Below, piece by piece: positions 17,990-33,272 of a DNA stretch of 64,000 nt (the stretch's first letter is position 1; every line of letters starts with the position of its first letter). Position numbers and translations under genes: made by a program. The notes under the pieces were generated by a model. It was not told the DNA's origin, did no database searches, and was given only the letters and a program-made list of their open reading frames with translations. This stretch comes from Vanilla planifolia (taxonomy: Eukaryota; Streptophyta; Magnoliopsida; Asparagales; Orchidaceae): positions 501,001 to 565,000 of the forward strand of contig JAIUJO010000083.1 of the NCBI GenBank assembly GCA_023846275.1, read 5' to 3'.

Positions 17990-20900
17990 ACATGCATACA
18001 CATATAGACATTTGTATGCATACACACACATGACTAGGCACATATGTACACACAAGCACATGCACATGTAGTTAAAAGCACATCCACACATGCATAGACA
18101 TCCACCAACATACATTAACACACACAAATGCTTGAACACACATTCATACATTCTCTCATACAAACACATATACAAACATGTATATACACACACACATATA
18201 TGCACACACACACACACGCAGACATGCACACATCTACATACACAAGCAAACACATACAAGCACACACGCACGTTAACACACATGGACAAATGCATGTACA
18301 TAGGCACACACACATACACCATGCACACACAAGAACATACTCAAACATCCACACACACATGTGCATGCATAGATGTATGCACACACACACAATCACTCAT
18401 GTATGCACACGCATGTGCAGACACATAAACATTTGCACAAACACATGTACACTCATTCACATACTTAGATGCACACAAATGCATATACACATACATATAC
18501 TGATAAATACACATTTGCACATGTGTGCATGCACACATACACAAATATGTACACTCATTCAAATACATGCACACAAGCACACACACACACACATGCACAC
18601 GCACATAAGAACCTATACACTAGCCCAAAAACATGCAAATACAAGTACATATACACTTGTTCATAGATGCAAAAACACATGCACAATTAGACACATGTAG
18701 ATACATAGACTCACACATACATGAACACACATACACACACACACTCACACAAACATGCACACACATGCATGCACAAGCATACACACACACAAACACTCAA
18801 GTACACAAACACGATTCATGTACACACATACACACAAACACCTACAAAACCCCAGACACACAAATATGCAAACACATGTGCATACATCTACACCCATAGA
18901 CATCACACAAACACATGCGAACACACACACAAACCTATATGCACTCTGACACACACACACTCACACCTACACACACATTCCCACACACACACACATATAG
19001 ACACATAAACACTTACTTATACTCACTCACTTACACAAGCCCATGCACAAGCATAGACATGTACACACATGCACAAACAAATGCACCAAGACACACATAT
19101 GCATATATGCATAGATGCTCATGCACATGCATACATTTGTAAACATGTGCACAAAAAAATACAATCACGCATGCAAATAGACATGCATGCAAAGAACCAA
19201 CAAACATGCATAAGCATGCACACGCATAGAAACCTGCACGAATAAAAGACACATAGGCACACACAAACACACAAATACACACACACACACACACACATAT
19301 AAGCATGCACACACATCATCACATTCACACACACAAAAAACACCTACATAAGTACTCACACACACAAGCATGGATGGACATAGGCTTATGAATATGCTCA
19401 TACATAAACACATGCATTGGCCCACCCACACACATCTGTGCACTCATGCATATACTCTCTAAAACATAATAACACATAATTGTTCACATGCATGCTTACA
19501 TGCATACACACATGAACATAAGCACATACCCTCACATGCAATCACATATATGCACATATGTATAAAAAATAGGCACAAATACTTGAAATTGCATACACAC
19601 ACATGCACCTACATACACTCATATGAACACACATGCACACAAACACATATAGAGACACATGCACACACTGACACCTACACACACATGGGATCTCACATGA
19701 ACACATGCTCATACATGTGTGTATGCACACATGCACACATGTACTTACACAGATTTACCCATATACACAACAACACATGTGAAAAAATACACAAATGCTC
19801 ACATACACACACACACACACACTTTTTTGCATGAATGAAAATGCAATAACACATGAAAAAATACATGTACACACACACATATGCACACACACATGCAAAC
19901 ACATGTATAGACACACAATAAAAAAATCTGCATACACACATGCATAGATGTGTACACCCACCCACTCACAATAACATATGAGCACACACATATGAAAATA
20001 AACACACTCATGCTTGATAACACACATGCATATACACATGAACAATCAAATACATTCACCTGTACACATGCATAGACACACATATGAACATGCACACACA
20101 TGGACCCACAGACACACACATGTGTCTACATGCACACACACAAGCACACAAAATAACACCCACACACACCCACCCACACAATCACATGCATTAACATGCA
20201 TGTGCACACATACACACACCCTATGCACATGCACACATGCAAACAAACGTACGCATGGATATACATGCACACACATTCATACAAGTACACAAATGTACAC
20301 ACACATACACATTGGCATAGATGTGTATGCACACACACACAGACACACACAATCACACACAAATGCAAGCACACACTTGTACAAGCTCAACACACAAACA
20401 CACATATATATGCAATGGAATACACACATGCTCACACTAACGCATGGGAACAAATATGCATGCAAGCATAGGCACAGAAACACATGTAATAATGCCTACA
20501 CAAGGACACACACATATACATGAACACACATGCCAAAGCACTCACACAAGCTCACATGCATGTGCATAGGCACACTCATATTCTTATGCACACACACACA
20601 CACAAATGCATAAGCATGCATGCATATAGGCACAAACACACATGCATAAGTAATCGTTCGCACGTGCGTGCAGCAACACGCAATCATATACGTATGCACA
20701 AACACATCCACATGTGCGCACGCTCACTTATACACACAAAGGCACAAACACACACATGCACACAGGTGCACACAATAAAAAACAAAGACACACACAAGGT
20801 CTCATGCACGGGACACATAAAGACAATTGTGCACAAATGCACTCATACATACACACAAAAATACTCACACACATGCACCCACATACAAACACACACACGC

Positions 20901-21885
20901 ACACACACGCATGCAACATGCACATACACACACAACTACACAAGTACAAACACACGTGCATATGTGCACATTTGCACACACATACATGCACCCACAAATA
21001 GACACATGCATACATATCACAGATGTGTGCTTGTACACAAATCACACAGGTGTGCTTGTATGCATGTCACACATGCATGCTTGCACACACATGCACACAT
21101 GTACACAAACTCACACATGCACACATAGACACACATGCATGCACACACATTCATGTATAAACACACACAAAAGCACACACACACAAGCACATGCATACAC
21201 ACATCTATACACACAAACAAACATGTACACACACTCATGCACTCGAATGCACTAGCATAAACAAACAGAAATGCAAGCGCACACACATCGACTCACATGT
21301 GCACACATACACACACACAAACAAAATGCACGCATACACAATGACATTGACACATACACACATGCACAAACACACATGCAAAGATGCATGTAATCACACA
21401 CATACATAGGTAGTCACATAGACACACATGTACAATGACACACATGTAGATCCACACACACATACACATGCATGACTCAGTCATGCATCTACTCACACAT
21501 ATATGCCCATATAAACACACATATAGACAAAAGCACCCACACTCACTCTTTCATATGAACACACACACTTGAAAAAGCACATGCACCAACACACACATGT
21601 ATGTGCATTCTTATGCAAACACACATGTGTTGGTGCACGCATACACAAACACACACACAAACACATATGCTTATACACACCCACACACACATGTACACAC
21701 ATAGAGATGCACAGACATGTACATGCACACATATGCAAAGCCACACACATAAGCACACTCACACACACATACACACACATGCACATATCCATATGCACAC
21801 AGACACACACAGGTACATAGGCATGCATCTGTACAACAACACACATGCATGCACACAAATAAATAGATATAGTCAAACAAACATC
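17990..21885. repeat. CA-array segmental repeat, copy A (about 3.9 kb)
   Basis: This is the first recognisable copy of a higher-order segment inside the CA-rich array. Ordered landmarks shared with copy B include CATATAGACA (18,001 and 21,968), TACTCACTCAC (about 19,020 and 22,979), CACCTACATAAGTACTCAC (19,341 and 23,281), TGCAATGGAA (20,411 and 23,671) and ATGTGCATTC (21,601 and 24,889). The offset falls from about 3.95 kb to about 3.27 kb around 19,470-20,160, which shows a block of about 690 bases present here and missing from copy B. The left edge is approximate, because I found no clear match upstream of 17,990. Confidence 0.8.
21012..21090. repeat. Three tandem copies of a 25-bp motif (copy A)
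   Basis: ATCAC or GTCAC recurs at 21,016, 21,041 and 21,066, each followed by a GTGCTTG or ATGCTTG block, giving three imperfect 25-base repeats. The same arrangement exists in copy B at 24,271, so the triplication predates the segmental duplication. Confidence 0.75.
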
Positions 21886-24800
21886 GGAACACACCCACAC
21901 ATAGACAAGCTTGCTCATTCAAATACGTACATAAGTACACACACACATCTACACACACATGCATACACATATAGACATGTGTATGCATACACAAACACAT
22001 GACTAGGCACACATGTGCACACAAGCACATGCACACACACAGACATGCACCGACATACACCAACGCACACAAATGCCTGAACACACATTCATGCACACTC
22101 TCACACAAATTCAAAGACACACAAATGCAAATTCATATATACAAACATGCATGCACACATCTACTCACACGAGTAAATGCACACATGTGCACATGCATGT
22201 TGACACACATGGACACACTGACACATATACATATGCATGTACATAGGCTCACACACACCCCATGCACACACAGGCACATCACAAACATCCACACACACAT
22301 GTGTATGCACAGATGTATGTACACACACACACAATTGCACATCCATGCACACACATATGCACACACAAACACATTTACACAAACACATGTACACTCATGC
22401 ACATACACAGATGCACAAACATGCATATACACATAATACATATACACATAAACACATAAACACATAAACACACATCCACACATGTTTGCATGCATACATA
22501 CACAAACATGTGCACTCATTCAATTGCATGCACACACACACATGCACACATGCACACACACACACACATGCACACACACATACGAACCTATAAGCTAGCC
22601 TAAACATATGCAAAGACAAGTACATATACTTTGTGCATAAATGTGAAAACACATGCACTATAGACACACACACACATGAACACACGCACACACACACACA
22701 TACTCTCATACCCACATGTACAAACATGTACTTATGTGTACATACATGCATACACATGCATTCACACACAAACACACTGAAGTACACAAACACATGACCT
22801 ACGCATACACATACACATAAACACACAAACACATGTGCATACATCTAAACATATAGACATGCACACAAACACATGCAAATGTACTCACATACTTACACAC
22901 TCACACACACACACACACGCTCACACCTACACCCACATGCCCACACACACACATATACACACATAAACATACGCTTATACTCACTCACTTGTACAAACCC
23001 ATGCACATGTACGGACATGTACACACATGCACAAACAAAAGCACCAAGACACACATATGCATACATGCATAGATGCACATGCACATGCATACATTTCTAA
23101 ACATGTGCACAAACAAATACACATGCATGCAAAGATCCCAAAAACATGCATAAGCATGTACATGCATAGAAACTTACATGAATAATAGACACACATACAC
23201 ACATAGACACACTTTCACACACACACACACACACGTGTATAAGCATGCACACACATCATCACGTGCATGCACACAAAAAACACCTACATAAGTACTCACT
23301 CACACAAGTATGGATGGACATAGGCATACAATACGCTCATACGTAGAGACATGCATTGGCTCACACACACATGCGTGCACTCATGCATATACTCCCTAAA
23401 ACAAACAAAAATGGTCACACACACACCCGCCCACATGATCACACACATTCACGTGCATGTGTGCACGTACAAACACACACATGTGTGTGTGTGCACACAC
23501 ACACATGCAAACAAATGTATGCATGGACATCCACACACACATTCATGTAAGTACACAAATGTACACACACACACACATCAACATTGATGTGCATGCACAC
23601 ACACACACACAGAGACACAGAGATGCAAGCACATACTCCAACAAGCTTGAAAGACAAAAATGCATATATATGCAATGGAACACACACATGCTCACACATG
23701 CACACACACATAGGCATATAGACACTCACATTAACACATGGGAACAAATATGCATGCAAGCATATGCACACAAACACTTATAATAATCCCTACACAAGGA
23801 CATGCACACACATGCCAAAGCACTCACATGCATGTGCATAGGCACACTCACATTCATATGCACACACACACAAATGCATAAGCATGCACGCACATATGCA
23901 CAAACCCACGCATGCATAAGTAATAGTACACACATGCGTGCAGCAACATACACTGATATACATATGCACAAACACATCCACAGGTGCACATGCTCACTTA
24001 TACACACAAAGGCATGAACACACACATGAATGCAAACACACACATGCACACATGTGCATACAAACAAAAATAAAGACACACACAAGGTCTCATGTAAGGA
24101 CACATAAACAAAATTGTGCACAAATGCACCCATAGGTACACACACAAATGCTCACACACATGCACCCATATACAAACACACACACACACACACAACTACA
24201 CAAGCATAAACACACATGCATATTTGTACACACGCACACGCATGCACCCACAAATAGATACACATGGACACATATCACACATGCATGCTTGCACACATAT
24301 CACACATGCATGCTTGTACACATAACACACATGCATGCATATGCACACAAGCACATATGTACACACATTGCAATGCACACAGACTCACTAGCACACACAA
24401 AAAGAAACATAAATGCACATACATACATGGACAAACACACACAAAGGCACACACACGTGAACATGCATATGTGCACCCGTAGACACAAACAAACAAACAT
24501 GTACACACACTTACGCACTCGCATGCACTAACACAAACAAATAGAAATGCAAGTGCACACACAAGCATCCATATACGTATGCACTCACACGTGCACACAT
24601 ACACACACAAACACAAAGCACACACACACAATGAACTGCACACATGTACAAATACACATGCAAAGATGCATGTAATCACACACACACACACATACAGACA
24701 TAGTCACGTAGACATAAGTGTAAAATGACACACATGTACATGCACTCACATACACTTGCACAACTATGTCATGCATCTACTCACATACATATGCCCATAT

Positions 24801-25169
24801 GGAAACACATACACACACAAGCACCCACATTCACTTTTTCATATGAACAGAAACACTTGCATAAGCACATGCACCAACACACACATGTATGTGCATTCTT
24901 ATGCAAAAACACATATGTTGGTGCACACATACACACACAAAAACTCATATGCTTGTACACACCCTCACACACATGTACATACACACAGAGGTGCACAAAC
25001 ATGCACATGCACACACATGAAAAGCTGTAGAGATAAGCACACTCACACACACATACATACACATGCACATATCCATATGCACACAGACACACACATGTAC
25101 ACATGCATGCATATGTACAACAATATAGATGCATGCACACACATAAATAGACACTGACACACAAACATA
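21886..25169. repeat. CA-array segmental repeat, copy B (about 3.28 kb)
   Basis: Second copy, placed by the landmark GGAACACACC, which recurs at 21,886, 25,170 and (as GGAAAACACT) 27,620. It follows copy A in order along its length but lacks about 690 bases near 23,410. Over a 60-base stretch at 23,911 it is almost identical to 20,641 apart from CpG-associated changes. Copy edges are arbitrary phase choices. Confidence 0.78.
24271..24345. repeat. Three tandem copies of a 25-bp motif (copy B)
   Basis: The block CATATCACACATGCATGCTT begins at 24,271 and 24,296, and a variant begins at 24,321, so the period is exactly 25. It is more uniform than its counterpart at 21,012, which suggests local homogenisation after the two copies parted. 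Confidence 0.82.
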
Positions 25170-27619
25170 GGAACACACCCACACATGGACAAGCATACTC
25201 ATTCAAATACATACATAAGTACACACACACACACACACCCATACACACATGCATACACATATGCATGAGCATGTATACACACACACACACATACACATGC
25301 CTGGATGCACAACACACACAAACATGCACATATATGCACTCGCTCACACACACCCACACAAATGCATTTACAAACCCACAACCACACTCGTACACACATG
25401 CACAAGTGCACATATGCACACACAACCACACACTCACATACAAACACATAGACACATGCATGCATCCACACACACAAACAAGCACACACATTCACACACA
25501 CACAACTATGCACATGCACATGCAATAACATATGTATACATGCAAGTGCACACATGCACATTCACACACACACACATAAGAATAAAATATATGCTACAAG
25601 TATACATAGATTGACATACATAATTGCACATGCATAAGTAAACTCATGCACATGCATGCATGAACACACAAAACCACACACATGTACACATGGACACACA
25701 CACAAGCACTCGTGGTGCACATAAACACGTGCATACATGTGCACATGCACGTGGACGTCCATGCATACATAAGCACACATATGCCTACACATGCACGCAC
25801 ATAGGTACACACATATACACGGACATGCACACACACGTGTGCATGCATACACACGCATGCACAAACACATGTATAGACTCACACTCACACACACAAACGT
25901 GCACATCCACACCCAAACCCACATGCACATACGAGTGTACATGCATTCACATGCATAGTTGCACACACAAAACACACATGCAGATGTATATACCCACAAG
26001 TGCACACACATATACATAAAAAACAAATAAACACACATATGTGCAAAGAAATGCAAACATATATACATATACAAGCACACAGGTGTATAGACACATACCC
26101 ACACACACCCATGCACCTAATACAAAACATAAAGATGCATACTGCCACACTCGCACGACATGCACACATGCATGCACCTATATATGCAAACGCACTAGAA
26201 CACAAATGCACATAGGTTCCCTCACACAAAAGCACATGTACAAACATGCACACAAACAAACACACATGCTAAGGCATACATGCATACACACATGTGCATC
26301 AGAACACATGCACATAAGCATGCACATATGCATGCACACACACCCATAGACACAAACGTGTAGGCATATACACATGCATGAAGACACATGCATGCCTAAA
26401 CATGCACACACATACACTCATACACACACATGTGCCTACGAGGACACACAAACATGCACACAGACACACAAATGATGCAAATAAACACCAACACACACAA
26501 AGATGGACATTCACATGCATATATGTACCTATACACACACATGTGCATGTGTCCACATGCACAAATGCACATATACACACACACATACATGTAGACACAC
26601 TTGCACACACATGTAGGCACACACTCTCACAAGCACAAATAGACAATCATGCATGCATATGCAATTGCACACACACATGCCCACACACACACCAGCTCAC
26701 AACACATCCACACAAACACATGGGAACAAATACCTATGCATGCACATGCACATATGCATGTGTAAAACTACTCACACAAGAACATGCACACATAAATGTA
26801 CACTCATGCCTTGCACACACACACACAGATATACAAATATACACACATAAGCATAAACACACACATGCACCCACACTTACACAAGCACATATGCACATGC
26901 ACACACACACACACACATGCATACAAACCCACACGTGCATACACAAACGAGCACTTGCACATGCATGCACTCACATACTTAGACAAACACACACATAATA
27001 AAACATAAACACACAGATGCACACATACATGCACACACATACATATACATGTGCACACACACAAACAAACATAGACATGCACACACACACACACTCTCTT
27101 ATGGACTAGCACAAATAAATGTAAACACAAGTTCATGCACATGACCCCATGAACAAACACACTCACATGCACACACAGGCACACACATGAACACAAAGGC
27201 ACACACAAAATGACACATATACAAACATAATGTAGACAAACATGTACAATCACACACTTGGACATGCACAAATACATACAAATGAACGAATACTCACACA
27301 TGTAGCCATACACACACATGTGACCACATAGACACACATTCACATACACACCTATATAAATGAACACAGACACTCACACATGCACATGCCATGCAAACAC
27401 ATATATGTGTATGCATGCATATGCAAAAACATATATGTTGGTGCACACATGCATGCACATAAACACACATGCATACACATTACCCCACACACATGTACAT
27501 GCATACACATGCAAAGACACACACATAAGAATACTCACGAAAACATAAACATGCTCATAAACACAAATGTATGGTAACACACACACATGCACACACACAG
27601 ATAGATAGACATAAACATA
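25170..27619. repeat. CA-array segmental repeat, copy C (about 2.45 kb)
   Basis: Third, shorter copy. The string ATGCAAAAACA with following TATGTTGGTGCACACAT at 27,421 matches 24,901 (offset 2,520). TGCAATAAC at 25,521 recurs at 27,991 (offset 2,470), and GTGGTGCA at 25,712 recurs at 28,173 (offset 2,461). It is more diverged from A and B than they are from each other. Confidence 0.65.
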
Positions 27620-28400
27620 GGAAAACACTTGCACATGGACAAGCACACTCAGGCAAACATATACATCACACACACATATGCATGCATGCACATGCATTCA
27701 AACACACCCAGCCACATCCAAACACATACAAGGAGGCTCAATGCACAATCACGCACACATATGCACACGTAGGCACACACTCATGCACACACCCTCACAC
27801 ATATGGACAAGCACATGCACACATACATGCACACACACACACATGCCTACCCATAAGCACACATGCATAACCACACACTCATGCATGAACACACACACAC
27901 ATGCATCCATGCACACAAAGAAGCACATCCACACATGGACACACATGCACACACACACACCCCCTCCACACATAACCACACACATGCACATGCAATAACT
28001 TATGCACATAAACATATACACACATGCACCCATAAAACACATGAACACACACATAGATACCCATGATATAATATGCACAAATACACCAACACAAGAAAAT
28101 ACATGCACACGCATACACACACATGTAGACATGCACACAAACACAAACAGAAAAATGCACACACAAGAACTTGTGGTGCACATGAACACATGCATACATT
28201 TAGAAATGCACTTGCATGTACATGCGCACACAAGCGCACACACACACTTACACACACACATGTGTAAACATATGCATGCATACACACACATGTGTAAACA
28301 TATGCATGCACACACGCACAAAAACATCGCACACATGCCTACATGCATCACACATGCATGCACACACACACACACAGAATGCATAGAACACTCACACACA
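27620..28400. repeat. CA-array segmental repeat, partial copy D
   Basis: Matches the first part of copy C through the TGCAATAAC and GTGGTGCA landmarks, and more weakly to the GAACAC text near 28,384 (26,190 in copy C). The match fades after about 28,400, so this is a partial or strongly decayed copy. Confidence 0.5.
28252..28310. repeat. Tandem duplication, 2 x 30 bp
   Basis: TGTGTAAACATATGCATGCA begins at 28,261 and again at 28,291, flanked in both cases by ACACACACA. The duplication is close to perfect and therefore young relative to the array. Confidence 0.85.
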
Positions 28401-31400
28401 CATGCATACACCCGTGAGCACATACACATACAAATGCACATAGATACTCATGCACATGCTCATAGGCATGCATACATACAAACTCATACAAGCACACATG
28501 TCCACACACATGTCCACAGATGTACCTTCACACACACACACACAACACTCACATGCATACTTGCACACTCACACAACTCACACACCCACACACATGAACA
28601 CCCATGTACATAGGTTCACACATAGACAAAAGCACACATACACACATGTTTGCAAAGAAGCACACACGTTAAGACATACACACAGAAGTTCACCCACAAA
28701 CACATGCATGTAAACAAACTCGCATGCAACCCTCACAAATGCACACAAGCACACATAAGCACAAGGGGACACACATGCACACAAATGTACACACATCAAT
28801 ACACATGCAAACATACAAACATGCACATACACACATAAAATTACATATCCACACAACAAATGCACACATGCACGCACACACACACACATGCATATTAACA
28901 AATGTGCACTTGCATATGAACACTTGTACACACATGCACACATGCACCCACATACTCACACAAGAACACACATGCACACTCACACACAACCACACATATG
29001 AAAACACACATGTACACATGTAGATATGCACACACATGTACAAAGATACATGCATGCACCCACACAAAAATGGACACACACACACACATTCACATTTGTG
29101 ATCTTGCTCATACATACACACATGCATACGTACACATATGCAACTACACACTCACTCATAAGTACACAAACTAACACACACACACACACACACGAGTGTG
29201 CATACACAATAGACAAACACACACAGACACAGACACGTAGAAACATAGAACACACTTGCAAAAATATATGCACACACACACACACACACCTATGTGAACT
29301 AGTACACATACACATAAACAAATGTGCACAAACAAGCATGCATACACACACACACACATGCAAGTAAGCACACACAAACACAGACATAGCATATAGGCAT
29401 GCATACTCATGTAAGCACACTCACATATGCACACTCGTATACTGGCACACGCATGCAAACACACATGCACAATTATACACATGCACAAGCATACACACAC
29501 GAACACACAAAGATACACACACACACACACACACGCTTCTGCTTGCATGAAAACATGCATGTGTATACACACATGTACACATACACACAAAAATTGACAA
29601 ACACCCACAAACACCCATAGAGACAAATACTTGCACACATACACACACATACATTATTGTACACATGTACACACACACTTACACACCCCCCACACACATA
29701 TAAAAAGTATCACACATGCACATGCACAAACATATAAACCATGCACAATATGCATAGACATAGAGGATCACACATAGACATAGATAAGCACACATGAAAA
29801 CTCACACATAAGCACACACATATATACACATAAATACACAACCATACTCACATCTATCCATGCACTCACACACAAACTCACACATGCATGCATACATAGA
29901 TGGAACCACACACATGCACATGCATGGACGCACAACACATAGAAAGATGCACACACGCACACTCATATAGGCACACACTAGTAGACACACAGACTCATAC
30001 ACATATACACATGCACACATATATGCACACAAATACATGCACACACACACCTACACCTGCATATAGGTAGAAACATACATACACACACACATTAACATTC
30101 TCATACACATGCACACACTCATGTACATGCATACACACTCACATCCATGCTTATGCATAGACACGAACACCCACACACATGCATACATGCTCATATGCTT
30201 ACATAGAACACACACATGTTTGTGCATGCACCTATGCATTCACATACACATACACAAACACACACACACATATGTACATGCACACAAACATGCACAAACA
30301 TATAGGCACATATGCACACACATATATATACATACCCAGCCATACACAGACAACATCCACAAGCATGCTTGCACATTGACAAAACAAACAAACAAACATG
30401 TGTGAACCAACACGTGCACACACATAAGAACACAAGCACACATAGCCACACACACAAAAGCACACATGCACATATGAACACATGTACAATTGCACACACA
30501 AAAAACATGCATGTAGACAAACATCCACACCCATGACCACACACACGCATGCACATACATGGATGTGCATAGGCACAGGAACACAAATACATGCATAGAC
30601 ACAGGATCACAATTATGTACACACGTAGGTGCACATACAAACACAAGCACAAGCAAGCACAACCATCCAAGCCCATAGACACACTTATACATGTACACAC
30701 ATGAGCATAAAAAGTCACATTCACACACACACATAGATCTACATGTGCATGCATACAAAGATGCATAGACATAGACAACACTGTCACACACACACACACA
30801 TGCACACACACAAGCACACAAAGTTACATTAACACACATGCAAACACAAATAGAAATGCAAGCACACATACACACATAGGCATGCACATATAGACAAAAA
30901 CATGCACATACCCACACATGTCCACACTTGCACAAAGATATTCACATGCATGCACATGCAAAATGACACACAGACACACTCAAACATGTGCAGACAAACA
31001 CACAAACATATCTACATGTGTGCACATGCACACAAACACACATACACACATGTGTGAAAGCACACACACAAACAAAAAAGCACACACATACATAAACATG
31101 TGCATAAACATAGACACACACAAACACACACAAGTAGACATGAGCACATGCACACACAAATGCATAAAGACACGCACACACACACTAACATGCATAGATG
31201 AACATACACACATGCACACACAGACACACATAAATGGAAACACATATGCACATGCACACACACACATATGAACAAACAAGTGCACCCATATGCATAAACA
31301 CATGCTTAGTCACAACCACATGCATGTACACAATAAATACACATACACATACACACATGCACAAATATACACACACACATGACAAAGACACACACTTACA

Positions 31401-31775
31401 CACATGCACACATAGGTGCCTTGACACATAAATGCAAGTACACACACACACACCTACAACCACACATACACAAACATACATGCACACATACACACAAGCA
31501 CACAAGCATTTACACAAATATGTACAAACTCACATGCACATGGGCACACATTAACACATTCACACGCACATGCATGTATATACACACATATACACTTGCA
31601 CACAGACAGATGCACACACACACACATGCACATACAAACAAACTCAAACTCATACATAAACATGTTTGTACATGCATACACACTCACTTATGTGGACATG
31701 TACACACGCATACATAAACACATGCATTGCATACACACGTGCATGTGTACAAGCACATGTACACACTTGCATAGA

Positions 31776-31872
31776 TACACACATACACACGTACACACAT
31801 ACACACCTACACACATACACACATACACACATACACACATACACACATACACACATACACACATACACACAT
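31776..31872. repeat. Homogenised octamer microsatellite, about 12 copies
   Basis: The octamer ATACACAC repeats in register from about 31,776, with single-base variants near 31,790 (GTACACAC) and 31,807 (CTACACAC), and is then perfect to about 31,871. This is the cleanest tandem run in the CA-rich region and probably a recent slippage expansion. Confidence 0.85.
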
Positions 31873-33160
31873 GCATGTACACAAAAATGCACGCACACAT
31901 ACATACACACAAAAACATTAACATGAACACACCCACACACATATAGGCCAACTCACACATGCACACAAGCACAAAAATGCATGGACACTAGCAAGCACAC
32001 ACCCACACACACAAGCACACATACAAACACATATGCACACACACACCCTCACACACCCACACACACTAACCCACCCACACACAAATATACAGACATGCAT
32101 ACACATGCACATCCAGATGCACACATACATGCACACTCATACACAAGCACAAACTCACACACATATATGCACTTAAGCTTGAACATTCACCTACTCTTAT
32201 ACACACATGCATGTGCATATGGGTACACATGTATGTGCATGCACAGACACATGAGAACACACACATAAGTAGTACACACATGTACATGCACATAAACACA
32301 CGAAAACACATGAGTGCACAGACACATCCACATGTACAAGCATGCACACATGCATGCACATTCACATGCACACGCATGCATGTATGTGCTCATCAATACA
32401 CACACACACACAAAAGTGGACACACATGCGCATGTACTTATATGAACACACACACACTCATACACAAGCATGCACAAACAAGTGCATGACTTGTAGATAT
32501 GCAAAAATACACGAACACAAACACACCTACACTCACTCGCACTAATGCACATACACACACATACACATACACCTATCCATTCACACATGCACACACACAC
32601 ACACACACACACACACTCAGAGACACACACATGTACAAACATATGCCCACATGCATACAACCACATGCACACACACACATGCACACACACATGTACACAT
32701 GCAATAGATATAAACACACATACAAACCAACACACATTTACACCAACATAAACACACATACACAGGCATGCACAAATGCACAAGCATGTTGGCATTGATG
32801 CATACACATATACTGACATGAACATGGATAGTAGCACTCACACATCAACAAATATGAATAAATATACACACACACACATACACGCACACACACAGAGGAA
32901 GACAGACTCACATGCATTAGCACATTAACTTAAACATACACAAGCACACACACTCACTTACATATGTATAAGCACACACACAAATAACCACACCCACACA
33001 CTTGCATATACACACACATGCATACACACACGTGTATGAATACACACACGTGTATGCATGGTCACACAATTCACTTGTGGATAAATGCATGTACACACAT
33101 GGATAGTAACACATACACACACATGCATACACATATAGACCCACACAAACTCCTACATGA

Positions 33161-33272
33161 GCAATGTACCCACACACTTGCGCAATGTACCCACACACAT
33201 TAGCACACTTGCGCAATGTACCCACACATAAACAAGCATACATATACACACACTCCCACACTCAATGTACCG
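33161..33272. repeat. Cluster of four CAATGTACC motifs
   Basis: GCAATGTACCCACACA begins at 33,161, 33,182 and 33,213, two of these preceded by CTTGC; a fourth, partial CAATGTACC lies at about 33,264. Spacings are 21, 31 and about 51 bases, so this is a small irregular tandem duplication of a word that is rare elsewhere in the array. Confidence 0.8.

Noticed and set aside
21012-24345. Regularly spaced 25-bp repeats as a CRISPR array
   Set aside because: The repeats are directly adjacent, with no spacers, inside simple sequence of a eukaryotic satellite.
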